This document shows, in pieces, positions 38,601 through 48,190 of a stretch of DNA of 64,000 nucleotides. How positions within the stretch are numbered: the first letter of the stretch is position 1; each line of letters starts with the position of its first letter. The notes under the pieces were generated by a model. The model worked only from the letters and a program-made list of their open reading frames with translations. It ran no database searches and was not told the origin of the DNA. This DNA is from Bugula neritina (lineage: Eukaryota > Bryozoa > Gymnolaemata > Cheilostomatida > Bugulidae): positions 6,549,722-6,613,721 of the forward strand of contig OZ037766.1 in NCBI GenBank assembly GCA_964035545.1, in the 5' to 3' direction. The position numbers were made by a program, and so were the translations under genes.

Positions 38601-40872
38601 TCGAGCAGAAGAACAGGTCTTACCGCTTGTCAGCGGCTCAACGGGCGGACACTGGCCGTCCTTATCCAGCTTCTTAGTCATACAGCTAGTGCTGACACAG
38701 GCATCGCTGCTTACACAGTACACCTGTGAAGACACACAAATAGAATACACATGCTGCCCATGAACCACTTTCATTAGCCTAGGTTTTTAGAGTTGGCAAC
38801 GTTGGTACTGGGCCTTATTAACAATTAATAGTCAAAAGCACTTACAGTGCCAGTTGGGCAGATGCTAAACATTCCACCAGTAGTGTGTCTGTTTCCTCCA
38901 TCCGTATCCATCAAGTACTTCATTTCATACACCAGAGCCTCCTTCATGTAATCAGCTGTTACAAAAAACTAGTTTAATAATTTTGCACATAATATAATTA
39001 GGATATTAAAGATATTCTGATTAATCAGTTGGTTTAAAAAAACAATCTGATAACATACCAGTAGTCTTCATCTTTGGACACTTTATCGGTATGCACTTCA
39101 TTGTCTCCATGCAAAAGTACTGCAAACACAAACATCATGGTTGATATAACTATTTTTCAGTTATACACAACATCTACATGCTTGCAATAAAAGTAATGCC
39201 TCAAGTATAGAGCTAAGATGACAAAACCTGAAAGAATACTACTATTAATTATCAACAATTTCTAGGAACGACAAATAAAAATAGCCATATAAATGCAGCA
39301 GCTAATTGTAAAACATTAGCTTTATGAGTCAGTTTACTTCATTCAGTGCACACCAGCAAATTATGACCTAACGTCAAAGTTTGCTCAAAATTCATTGAAA
39401 TTTACTATGTATACGTGATAGTTTTATGTGCTGGTTCTAATTATGCATAAAAGAAAAGGCTGGGAGGGGATTCCCCAACATTAAAGCACATGTCATTGCC
39501 ATATGCACTTAATATTATATATGTGCTACTGTTACGAAAAAACCTAAGGTCTAAAAATCCAAATTAGCTAAATAATTAGGAAAAACATGGGAAATTAAGC
39601 AAGATTAATAATAACCTTGACTATTTAGTTGTATTTAATGACATGCTATTAGTTTTAGGCAAAAACCCATATATGTTAGCAGCTAAATTGGAAAAAATAG
39701 CTAAAAACTGGAGATTTCGAGTGTGTACTAAATTAAGCTAGACCCTTATTCAAAACAAAAGAGAGAAAAGATAGATTACAGAAGTCAAAACTAAGTTTCA
39801 CAGAAATGCTAAGTAAAGGGGGGGGGGGGATATGGCCATCAACATGTACAACCAGAACATTCAGGACACAGTCTTGTTTGTTGTGTTAACAATAGATCAA
39901 GATGATAGCAAAATACAATAAGTATGTAGATCAGAAAATAGAACAGATTACTAGGCAATTGAAAGCAAGTCATTAATTATTAAGTCATGGATGAGTAGTC
40001 GCAAGGCAACTAAATAATATTATGAAACCTATTGTGAAATAAAAAGAATAGAAAAACCATAAATCAATGCTTCAGTTAGATTTAATATAGCAAGCATTGT
40101 TGTTGAGAAACACATGGAGCATCTGTTATTGATTGTCACACAATAATAAGCCATAGTACCCTCCAGAGGAATATACTGGCGTGAATTTTCAACAAAAGAA
40201 TTTAATAGAAAAAAAAAGGTTTAACCAAGCAGATAAAGATATTCCTACTCTTACATCTACAAGTGTTGTACTGACTCACCATTCCTCCACTACACATCTT
40301 GTGAGCTCTCCGTGGTTTCATCATAGAGGCCACGGCATACGCCAGAGATGAACGAAATCCTGCAATATTTAACAGTATAAATCAACATTTAATCTCAACT
40401 ACATAACAAAAGAGTACATCTATTTGTAATTTATTAATATGTTCATAACCTAACCAGAATTTAACACACAGTGTTGAAGTAACATGCAATATTTACCCTC
40501 ACGAGTTATGTGTCTCCATTCCGGGGATCGAGAATTCCCGCCCGTGGAACTAGACCAGGTGGAACTAGACTCAGCGGAACTAGACCAGGTGGGACTGGAC
40601 TCAGCGGAACTGGACCAGGTTGGATTAGACTCAGTGGAACTAGACTCAGTGGAACTGGACTTAGTGGACCTAGTCTTAGTGGAACTGGACTTAGTGGACC
40701 TAGTCTTAGTGGGACTGGACTCAGTGGAACTAGACCAGGTTGGATTAGTCTCAGTGGAACTAGACTCAGTAGAACTAGACTCAGTAGAACTAGTCCAGGT
40801 GGGTGTGGATGAGCTTGTACTTGAAGTAGACTTTATTGCCACAAGGACCAAGACAACTGTTGCCAACTTCAT
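17327..40872 (-). CDS. Large single-pass membrane receptor with WAP, cadherin-like, IPT/TIG and REJ-like regions
   Basis: About 46 exons read from ATG 40872-40870 to TAG 17329-17327, about 2,480 codons. Borders are GT/AG and phases agree at every junction except one (27945 to 27758). Order: signal peptide, Thr/Ser/Glu repeat stalk, WAP domain (about residues 234-275), poorly recognisable beta-rich exons, cadherin-like block with VNDAP (about 617), Cys-rich CGVCGGDG repeats (about 813-998), IPT/TIG-like block (about 1074-1195), REJ-like region (about 1330-1850), Ser/Glu-rich segment with an RRKKR site, a SEA-like pair of exons, one transmembrane helix (about 2374-2397) and a tail of about 80 residues. 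REJ regions occur in polycystin-1 relatives and sea-urchin sperm receptors, but here the eleven-helix polycystin part is absent. Likely a cell-surface recognition or adhesion receptor; the ligand is unknown. Confidence 0.75.
19822..19978 (+). mobile_element. TA-flanked MITE, family copy A
   Basis: Inverted-repeat element of about 157 bp with ends GATGCAGTAACGAAGAAATT and, reversed, GGAGCAGTAGTGGAGAAATT, flanked by TA on both sides as for Tc1/mariner insertions. Lies in a REJ-receptor intron. Same sequence as 43618-43771 and, inverted, 40940-41097. Confidence 0.8.
20288..20548 (-). repeat. Minisatellite (about 44 bp unit) starting at a REJ-receptor splice donor
   Basis: Read on the - strand, exon 20545-20680 ends and GTGAGTTGATACCTGTCAGC starts both the intron and the first of about six units. 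Later units repeat GAGTTGACACCTGTAGGCGA or close variants at about 44-bp spacing. Confidence 0.85.
21601..21720. repeat. 34-bp tandem repeat in a REJ-receptor intron
   Basis: About three and a half copies of a unit containing GTATAGTATAATATATAAAT then ATACAATGCATACA. Begins about 40 bases inside the intron after the donor of exon 21761-21915. Confidence 0.9.
22081..22330. repeat. AT-rich tandem repeat filling a REJ-receptor intron up to the acceptor
   Basis: Four main units of about 58 bp built on ATAATACCACGTAACATTAT, degrading toward 22500. The last unit runs into the acceptor of exon 21997-22076. Confidence 0.85.
23125..23436 (-). repeat. 40-bp minisatellite starting at a REJ-receptor splice donor
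   Basis: About eight units of roughly 40 bp, on the + strand AGAAACTAACACCATATAAG then GTAAATGTGTAGGTGTA. On the - strand the intron begins GTATGTTTCTACACCTAC directly after exon 23437-23586, while each later unit begins GTTAGTTTCTACCTACACC, so the units line up with the donor itself. Confidence 0.9.
23947..27758 (-). CDS. REJ receptor exons 25-32: REJ-like region
   Basis: Exons 27544-27758, 27163-27384, 26270-26495, 25719-25840, 25465-25631, 24929-25110, 24359-24576 and 23947-24139. REJ hallmarks: Cys-flanked LTYVWDIE; KLVLDGSASYDPD followed by YHIWTCE (ordered-Asp then W-x-C); a second Pro-rich start SPPKVSIEEI ending VTWSCVEG; the NAAPQC turn; and GTALTDEFTA followed by FPLTYRFY. Order and spacing agree with the receptor-for-egg-jelly module of polycystin-1 relatives. 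A tRNA-like SINE lies in the intron between 25840 and 26270. Confidence 0.75.
25926..26190 (+). mobile_element. tRNA-derived SINE-like element, copy 1
   Basis: A tRNA-like head with an A-box-like GTGGTCTAGAGGGTAGAGCG and a B-box-like GGGTTTGAGCCC, then a unique body (ATTGCTCCTGTGCCCCATCT). Body sequence recurs at 50402 and 52420. In a REJ-receptor intron. Confidence 0.75.
26573..26654. repeat. (TA)n microsatellite
   Basis: About 40 uninterrupted TA dinucleotides in a REJ-receptor intron. Confidence 0.95.
27754..27945. repeat. Local duplication covering a splice acceptor and a splice donor
   Basis: The + strand text ATCTGATAATAATACTTGTA occurs at 27757 and 27884, and ACTCACTTGACAGTATACGA at 27848 and 27939. 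The extra copy is a hybrid of the start of one REJ-receptor exon (27758) and the end of the previous one (27945). Confidence 0.85.
28149..28196. repeat. (TG)n/(TGCG)n microsatellite
   Basis: Pure TG then TGCG variants, starting about 20 bases into the intron after the donor of exon 28215-28366. Confidence 0.9.
29210..31135 (-). CDS. REJ receptor exons 18-21: IPT/TIG-like domains
   Basis: Exons 30910-31135, 30337-30469, 29715-29831 and 29210-29325. The join of exons 19 and 20 gives the IPT/TIG hallmark: SSITPSSADL, a short gap, then LTITGSGFQDTGSLYC, and exon 21 continues with VICNIPDKL, the Cys-x-x-Pro strand of the fold. Exon 18 looks like the preceding copy (GELEVSGAGL with a Cys). The acceptor for exon 21 is at 29326-29327, chosen because the alternative TAG six bases further in breaks the phase. 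Confidence 0.7.
31511..33593 (-). CDS. REJ receptor exons 13-17: Cys-rich GVCGGDG-type repeats
   Basis: Exons 33448-33593, 32814-32931, 32553-32721, 31902-32112 and 31511-31689. Exons 15-17 encode repeated short motifs such as DVCGVCGGDGKSCVDCNG, DACGVCNGNSDTC and DDCGNCLQPNDPEF. This Asp-Cys-x-Gly-x-Cys-x-Gly repeat is known in extracellular matrix and choanoflagellate/invertebrate surface proteins, often ahead of IPT or REJ regions. The last donor (AAAG|GTGTTT) is weak but keeps phase. Confidence 0.65.
33959..34078 (-). repeat. Minisatellite of GTGTAAA units starting at a REJ-receptor splice donor
   Basis: About a dozen 9-10 bp variants of GTGTAAAGT on the + strand. On the - strand exon 34079-34197 ends and the intron starts GTAATACTTTACACTCC, so the TTTACACTC units begin within five bases of the donor GT. 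Confidence 0.9.
34079..35306 (-). CDS. REJ receptor exons 10-12: cadherin-like / VCBS-like block
   Basis: Exons 35110-35306, 34531-34744 and 34079-34197. Exon 10 carries FVPEKDYFGSFELEVKGWSG, a form of the repeated Y-G-x-F-x(n)-DGS end of cadherin-like repeats, and exon 11 opens with IEAVNDAPRI, the VNDAP signature of the next repeat. Seen in large adhesion proteins of many phyla. Calcium binding cannot be judged. Confidence 0.6.
35934..37955 (-). CDS. REJ receptor exons 6-9, unrecognised beta-rich ectodomain
   Basis: Exons 37716-37955, 37143-37298, 36805-36969 and 35934-36182, all with phase-1 boundaries. The residues alternate polar and hydrophobic with N-glycosylation sequons and few cysteines, suggesting Ig-like or cadherin-like beta sandwiches. 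No motif is strong enough to name. Confidence 0.6.
38519..38723 (-). CDS. WAP (four-disulphide core) domain exon of the REJ receptor
   Basis: One exon encoding eight cysteines in WAP order, including the diagnostic CVNDNEGC and LQKCCENACG stretches (residues about 234-275). WAP domains are often protease inhibitors or antimicrobial modules; here the domain sits near the N-terminus of the ectodomain. It is preceded by small Cys-containing exons 40280-40359, 39059-39119 and 38846-38955. Confidence 0.85.
40497..40872 (-). CDS. First coding exon of the REJ receptor: signal peptide and Ser/Thr-rich repeat stalk
   Basis: The start MKLATVVLVLVAIKS is a short hydrophobic leader. It is followed by about 90 residues made almost only of Thr, Ser, Glu, Pro and Trp in five-residue steps (TESSS, TWSSS, TKTRS variants), a mucin-like O-glycosylation region. 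The DNA is a 15-bp coding minisatellite (about 40549-40800). An upstream acceptor near 40880 suggests a 5' UTR intron. The antisense + strand is also open across the array, a by-product of the period being a multiple of three. Confidence 0.8.
40549..40800. repeat. Coding 15-bp minisatellite
   Basis: About 17 variant units of GGAACTAGACTCAGT (+ strand), some grouped as 30-bp pairs with AGACCAGGT variants. The period is a multiple of three, so unit gain or loss keeps the frame and changes only the length of the Ser/Thr stalk. Confidence 0.9.
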
Positions 40873-40939
40873 CTTTCTACTACAGAATACAGCTTATTCC
40901 TCAAGGTGTGACTCAACAAGTTCTAGTACACAGTACTTA

Positions 40940-41097
40940 GGAGCAGTAGTGGAGAAATTGAGATAGCCAAAGTTCTTTAATTTTATTGTTAAACTTTGGT
41001 TTGGGACGCAGGTTGGAATTCTTGCAAGAACATACCTTCTTTTGCTACATTTTTAATATAAAACACAGGCTTTTCTCAATTTCTCCATTACTGCACC
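40940..41097 (-). mobile_element. TA-flanked MITE, family copy B, just upstream of the REJ receptor start
   Basis: Same family as the other two copies but in opposite orientation: starts GGAGCAGTAGTGGAGAAATT and ends CTCCATTACTGCACC, with TA at 40938-40939 and 41098-41099. It sits about 66 bases upstream of the ATG, so in the 5' UTR, a 5' UTR intron or the promoter. Confidence 0.85.
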
Positions 41098-41102
41098 TAC
41101 CT

Positions 41103-43072
41103 CTTTTGCTAATGAAACTACATATATATAGTATATATACACAAGTATAAAGTGAGGATGTTTTAAACAGTATAGCAATAATGCAGAGACATAGTTAATT
41201 CAATGTTTAATATAATAGCAATTCAGCTTTGTAATAAAAACAAACATCAACTTGAACTAAAAAACATCAATTGCGCATTATAAAGCATATAATACATTAT
41301 ATATCAATCGCTATTATTGGTCATTCATATAATATTTTAAAACTCTGTAACTTGGCAATGGAAATATATAACCTAACATTTCACAAAATACTTCAAATAA
41401 CATTTGGTATAGTAAATATTTGCATATTACATACAAATGCCATATATAAGCATACAAAAGGCACAACAGTAACTAGGAAATTTTGAATTTACGAGAGTAA
41501 AAAATTTATTTCCATGCAAGTAAAATTGTAAAGCAGCAAGCAATAATCAGCAAACTAGTTACAACTTACCACTTGAGAAGTGTAACAATCTATGGCAGCC
41601 AATAAATTTTCATTGGAACTGATAGGCCAATATTGATTTTGTAACATTCAATATTACAAAACAATACTGGTGAATGATTATGCCTTATTGCTTTGTATGC
41701 TTGAAAAAATCTGCATTATAGTATGTTCACATTTCAGAAGCCCTTTAGGTAATGCCCGCAAGTATCATACTTTAAGATCTAAAATGGCAAGTTTACGACA
41801 ACCAACAGATGGCACCCTTCAACTTCTTAATCAACTTTAAAGAAATACACATTACTGAACACAGAAAAACTTCAGTATTTTGACAGCTTTGACGAATAAG
41901 CACCACTATACTGTCTTTAAATGTTTATAAAGAATTTTTGACATACACCTTATATTGCAATCTTTAACGCTGTAAAACATAAAAGAATTTGAAGCTATTT
42001 TAAAATAAAAATGCAACTAAACTGGTTAGACGATGTTTGCCGTTAATGTACTGCGTACTGCTGTTGAATTGATCTGCAAATTTCAATTTTAAACCTGATT
42101 AAAATATTAAAAATTTATGAAATCAAACAAAAAGTAAAAACACGAGGAAAACGGTGAAGACATATTCAAAAAAACTAAGATTTGCCAACTTAGAGTACCG
42201 ACCACCATCATACAGTCATACTCTGACTGGGAGCACACTCCATCATGTGTAACATTAATTGTTACTAAACAGATGAACAAGTACAAACATAATTTCAAAC
42301 ATGGGAGTTTTCAATTAAATATTATTAATAAAAGCCTAAATTCTATAAAGAATTTTACTATAACGTGTTATATATAATTGTAAGAGACAAAAAACTACTT
42401 GGAAGATTAATTCCATTTAATATTACATGTCAAATAAACTAACAGCAAAAACCCAGAACAAAAATTATACTTGTTTTTTGTGGAAGTGATATATCATATA
42501 AAATATTGTATTATATTTAAGCTATATATTTTGTGTCATTCTTTATTACCTCTTTTTCACTGATAAACAGTATCTATTAAAACTGTGTAAAATCTAAAGC
42601 TTACAGTAATTATATTATATGCTGTTAACATTTCAGCTATAGAATCTAGAAATTGAAGTTTGGTATTAAATGATAGAACTTTTTCATCACAAACAACACC
42701 ACTTAGATATATATGCATTAGACAGTGAACTGATTAATCAGTGTTGACCTACAGACATGAGGAAATGGAAAACAATAAAACTTTACATTGAGACTAGGTG
42801 ATGAAAATTTATTATGGTACATATATGATTGTATATCATCGTAAAACAAAACGAATAGTTATAACTACAGACTTGAACTGACCTATATCAATAGAATCTG
42901 CACTTGTGCTGAACTTGAAAATTGTGTTCTTATCTGACTAGACAACTCAATAGAAATGTGTTCTATGCTGATAATGTAGAAATGTACCTTAAAGGTACGC
43001 AACTTAGTCACTCAGTGAGTTCGCTAGAAGTATTACAGTTTAGTCACCCTGAAGAGTGGCTAGCCGTAGAGA
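41103..43072. other. Intergenic region between REJ receptor 5' end and EMC5 3' end
   Basis: AT-rich, no frame I can support. TTTATT at 42808-42813 (AATAAA on the - strand), about 260 bases past the EMC5 stop, is a candidate polyadenylation signal. The part next to 41100 should hold the REJ-receptor promoter, but no motif stands out apart from the MITE. Confidence 0.5.
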
Positions 43073-44603
43073 TTACGTCTGGAAGATCACTCGACCTCGG
43101 TGATTAAACACATAAAAGTTGCTACGGTTACCAAACGTTTCCCAAGTTCTACAATAAAAATGAAAACCATATATTTTAAAGTTGAATATGAGATGCCAAA
43201 ATTTGAATCCAACTGTCAATTAAACATGGAACTTAATAGAATGGGAACTTACTTATGCTCAGTATCAGCATTTGCTCGAATCTCTTTCAGATTGGCAATC
43301 TTTAATATTATTACACCACAACAGGTGAGAACCAAACTGAGCGCAGTTTGAATTAATACCTACAGACATAAATAATAAACATATAAACTGCAAGAGTTGC
43401 AATTTGTGAGATTTGATTTAAAAATTGAACATATATATTTCAAAATAAAAATGACACTAAATAAATTCGACATAAAATCGAAAAGTTAGCAAAAAGTATA
43501 TACTTTATCCTAATTCTGAGAGCTTGGAAAGGAGGTATATATAACATACTTTACACTAGAAGACGTGTTTGACAAAGACTTATTGATAGATAGCTTAGCT
43601 GTCAATTATATGAGGTAGGTGCAGTAATGGAGAAATTGAGAAAAGCATGCGTTCTAAATTAAAAATATTGCAAAAGTTGTTTTTGCAAAAAATTTCAACT
43701 TGCGCTCCGAACAAAAATCTATAAAGAAATTGAAAGAACTTAGGCTATCTCAATTTTTTCCCTAATGCACCTAAATAAAATATACAGGTTGATAAATTTA
43801 TTCATTCTTGAATTTAAAGTCTTAGTTTTAGCTACCTTACAGTCTCAGCCAACTGAGACCTACATAAAACTACTTACATCTACTGGTAACATCTGATACT
43901 CTCTCTCTGTAATCCGCAAGTATGTCCGATCTACAAAAAATTTTGTAATTGAAAAAATCGTTGAAAAGAGAATAGGCAAGAAACAAAGTTTTGAATCGAA
44001 ATTTTAAAATAGAAAGTTGATCAACATCATGAAAAATTCAAAACAAATCACGGTCTTCATTGTTGAAGGTGATGAGTTGGTTGACAGGATTAGCCTACAT
44101 TTAGGTAAAGAGATACAGACTTTTGCCAAGTTTGAGTTTGTAATTTTGAGTTTAGGGTTTGAAGTGTAATTGCTTTATTTTAAAAGCAGACACCACCACA
44201 TTTTATTTACTTTAACTACTAAAACTACAACTTAGTATGTAGCTCCAAGATTACCTAACAGATTCAGCTTAGGACAAATTTACCAGTTTGTTTCGTTAAA
44301 TATAACATACGGGATATTAAGAAATAATTATTTGCCCGACTAGTTTTCTTCAGAAAATAAGATAACAGATGTAACTACATTACTTTACAGACAAAACTGA
44401 ATACAAATAACTTACAAACTACTACATATAACCACAAACACTACATTCAGTAAATGAGATGTCAACAAATCAAAATCACCACAAAATATATTAAAATAAG
44501 TTAAAAGACAAATCATGAACTCACGCTGGGCAGCTGAATAGGCTGCATGCAAGGAAAGCAGTATACCAATAACAGCACAAAATCCTCCAACACCTGATTT
44601 CAT
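43073..44603 (-). CDS. MMGT1: ER membrane protein complex subunit 5 (EMC5/MMGT1)
   Basis: Four exons in consistent phase: 44525-44603 (ATG), 43878-43930, 43253-43359 and 43073-43148 (TAA), 104 residues. Helix 1 is GGFCAVIGILLSLHAAYSAA, directly followed by the conserved QHRTYLRITERE and LPVDVLIQ. Helix 2 is LSLVLTCCGVIILKIA. The C-terminus has the family's TWETFGNRSNFYVFNHRGRV. The protein is a core subunit of the EMC, which inserts tail-anchored and multipass proteins at the ER. Vertebrate proteins are about 131 residues; the difference is a shorter tail. The second of two ATGs was chosen because a TTTTAG acceptor lies just ahead of it, implying a 5' UTR intron. One intron holds MITE copy C. 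Confidence 0.95.
43618..43771 (+). mobile_element. TA-flanked MITE, family copy C, in an EMC5 intron
   Basis: Starts GGTGCAGTAATGGAGAAATT and ends CTCAATTTTTTCCCTAATGCACC with TA on both sides. Lies between EMC5 exons 2 and 3. Internal sequence is shared with copies A and B. Confidence 0.85.
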
Positions 44604-45989
44604 ACTTGCTAAAATAAAACACATATCAAGTTGACGCCATCAACTTAATGTAGATTATTGTATATCCAATTAATACTTTAGAGTTTAGACACATGACTGG
44701 TCACCCAAATTATTTAGGCCAAAAATAAATTGAACAGTAAAAGTAAACTGCCATAAGTTTATGTTATACTTGGAAATTTCAATTATAATAATAAATGAAG
44801 CATCAACTATTTTTTAAAAATTGAATGATACTTTTTGAAAAACTTTTTAATAATTAATTTTACTTCTAGATTATTCATCGGACACTTGGCATTAGGGTTA
44901 CAGCTTTAGTTTGCATTGTACATGTTGGCGGATTTAACAACTGAGTTTAAAATAGAGTTTCAACTAGCTTATTTTTTGCTAGTTTGACCTTTGAACTTTC
45001 AAGCCAGTTCAGTGATTAAGCTGTGCATTGCAGAAACTAAAAATAACATGCAGTGAAACTCAGCAATAATAACTATTAGTTTGATAATACACTGAACTTC
45101 AGTGCCAACTGGAAATGTCATAAACAAGCGATTAGAAATCAAAAATAATTCAAGACGTGCTTGTACAAAATGTATAAAACAAAATTATTTGAGCATACAA
45201 CTCCCAAACAGTCTGAAAATGATAGTTATGATAATATATTTCAATACTGCATAAATGTAATGTAATGTGGTGGAAGGCGAGAAATAAATGTAGTGCCAGA
45301 GATTCTTTAATTGCGTAAATTACAGTAGATCTACAGCAAGAATAAATTTGATTCATAATTGTTTCAATCTAAATTTAACTGTGATTGTAATTTATATTTT
45401 ATCAGGCTGGAGTTATACCATTACAGTGAACAACTATTATGTGTTTATAAAATATTTGTTCTATATATTAATATTATAGGGCTAAAGTGACATGGTATAC
45501 AACTTGTTTCCCTTATATTAGCACTATTCTCTAAACCAAGACCAATAAACTGTAATAACAAGCCTATACAATATTTTCATTGGTATTGTTTTTGCTATTG
45601 CATTCATAAGGAAACTGTTGCCTTTACATTGAATTTATAGCTTTTATTACAGTGGGTGTGCCACTTTGATCATCCAACCACCAGAACAACCATGCCATCA
45701 TACAGCAGCTATCAAATACACTTTAATTAGAAATGTATATCAATATCATTCTTTATACATCATATTCAACAACTATTACTACAGTCTAAAAACAAATATG
45801 ATAAGTATGAGAACAAATATGAATACTATATACTTACAGTTAAAGCAAAAGATAAAGATTATTATTGTGATATTGATAGTTACTTGTATAAAATTAAATA
45901 TCAACTAATAACTCATTAAATTTTAACTTGACGGTGATTTACACTATCACATTTACAATGATTATGAATTTATAATTATTACGTCAACA

Positions 45990-48190
45990 TAATGATAATC
46001 ACTAGAATGGCTTGTAACAATCACAACCACAATCACTATGACTATCAGTATCAGTATCAATATCCTTATCTCTATCAGTGTCATAGTGGATATGGCTATA
46101 CCTATTGGCTACCAGATTCAGTATGGTTATCATTAAATTTAATCATTATCATTATGAGCATGACTACCATTAGTATTATTCATTATCATTATGATAATCA
46201 TAATGATTATCACTATGAGTATGAGACTGAATTAACATTTACTTAAACTTCAAAAATAAAAACCAAGCAGATCTTACTTGACTACAAGTACATTTAATCT
46301 ATTAGTATTACTATTTACTATTACTATTAGTCTATTACTATTAGTATTATTATTAATATTATGATTATCAAGATTAAATCAACTTCAAGCTGGCGTGAGT
46401 TCAGTTTGTCGATTTACTATTCAAGCTTATAAATCACAAAGTGATTAGTATTAATTCTTACTATTTGTGCTATTAGTATTATTATTATGATAATCATTAC
46501 TATTAATATTATTTCATATTTGCCTTTCACTTTGCAACTTCAACAACTACAAGTTTAAAGTTAAAGTTTAAACAAATTTAAAACTAAATTACCAAATTTA
46601 AATTACTTATACTATAACTATAAGTATATAGTAGTACTCTTAGACTCATGAACTTATCAAATCAAGGGGTGCAAGAAAGTGAAAGTTGAACTGAAACGCA
46701 AAAAAAGGTAAAGCTACTACTAGCACTAGTACTACTAGTAGTAGTACCAGTTTTAAAATCTACCAAAATGAAATGAAAATACGTTTTTAATTTTACTTAT
46801 CTAGTTTCATTTCAGATATTATGAAGATATCAAATATAATTATATATGCACTAAAATAACTGTAAGTTATATTTCCTTGATTATACGAAGTAAGGAGCAA
46901 TGGAGAAAGCTGAAAAAGCCTTGCTTTTGGATAAACGGTATATTTTATGGTCAATGATTGACCCAAACTATGGTTTTAAAACAAAATAGAATGATTATAT
47001 AGACAGCTCCGAGTTGGGAGTGACTGGGTGCAGCAATTTGCAGTTCTCGAGTTTGGACTTGGGGATTTCAATAAACCCCAACTCCAAACTCGAGAACCCC
47101 AAACTACTGCACTCAATCACTCCCAACTCGGTGCTGTTTATAAAACTATTCCAAAAATATGGTTTGAGCGGATATTCACATTTATGACATTGACATCGTA
47201 GATGGCATTTTCGACGAGCATACTTATATACCACTAACACGTGGGCTTTAAGTCCATGATACTATTTACACTTTTAAGTTAAAACATCGCAAGGGCTGAG
47301 GAGTAACCTAGGTTTTGTGACTAATAGTAATAGTAATACTTAGAGTTACTGTTAGTCTTATACATAATCTTATACTTATAGTTATGTCTTATATTTATAC
47401 TTATAGTTATACTTATAAATTAAAATTATAATAGCAAAAGTATTAGTATTACTATTACATTTACTATTACTCAATTAGTATTACTATTACTATTACAATT
47501 GAATTAGACTTAGTATTAGTATTACTATTAGTATTAGTATTACTATCAGTATGAGTATCACTATCAGTATGACTATGTCTTATAGTTATTGTCTATAACA
47601 CTACCAGTAACAGCCTAACAAGTAACAAGTAACGGGCAACAACATAAGATAAAGATAAACTTTAACTTCAAGACTTCAACTTGAAGTTTAAGAATAAGTG
47701 TAAGATTAAGTTACTTATTATGGCTGATAGTTATACTTATACTTATAGTTATACTTATAGTTATTAACTTATACTTAATCTTATAGTTATACTGTTATAG
47801 ACTTTAGAGTTATACTTATAGTCAATATAAATATTAATACTTATGCTATTAGTATTAGTATTACACTATTTGAGTATTACTATTAGTATTACATTTACTA
47901 TTACTATTAGTATTAGTATCATAAGTATAACTATAACATTAACTATAAGTATCACTATAACTGTATAAGTAAAGCTTGATTTATAAATATTACTCCTTTT
48001 TCATTTTGATTTACTTTCATTTGTCAAATTCAATTTCATAATGTCTACTGATGATGATTATCATTATCATTATGATAATCATTTACTTTTAGTTTGACTA
48101 ACTCCTAGCCCTACTGTTGAACTTACAGTTACTGTCAGTGTTACTGTTACGCTTACTGAGATGGACTTACATTTCAAGTTGCTGTTACTG
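45990..48190. repeat. Degenerate TTA/TAC/ATCA low-complexity block
   Basis: Clusters of TATTAGTATTACTATTAGTA, ACTTATAGTTATACTTATAG and TTATCATTATGATAATCATT variants. The same families recur at 61560-62530 and 63860-63890, in the region upstream of the TMC gene. Confidence 0.8.
47001..47139. repeat. Long inverted repeat (hairpin with about 62-bp arms)
   Basis: Left arm CTCCGAGTTGGGAGTGACTG onward pairs with a right arm which, reversed, reads CACCGAGTTGGGAGTGATTG; a handful of mismatches and a loop of roughly ten bases around 47070. GC-richer than the surroundings. Could be a small foldback element or a transcribed hairpin. Confidence 0.8.

Noticed and set aside
17327-40872. Full polycystin-1 gene
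   Set aside because: No PLAT domain or multi-helix channel follows; a stop-transfer, short tail and polyadenylation signal come after a single membrane helix.
40484-40966. 160-codon + strand frame with VELDSVELD-type repeats
   Set aside because: It is antisense to the Ser/Thr repeat exon; openness follows from the 15-bp period. The - strand has a signal peptide and a good donor.
43878-44603. Vitamin K epoxide reductase N-terminus
   Set aside because: The first exon alone looked similar, but the following exons give the QHRTY and FNHRGRV motifs of EMC5.
45666-46246. Two + strand frames of 80-84 codons
   Set aside because: Composition follows the ATCA/TTA repeat, and there are no flanking splice signals or homology.
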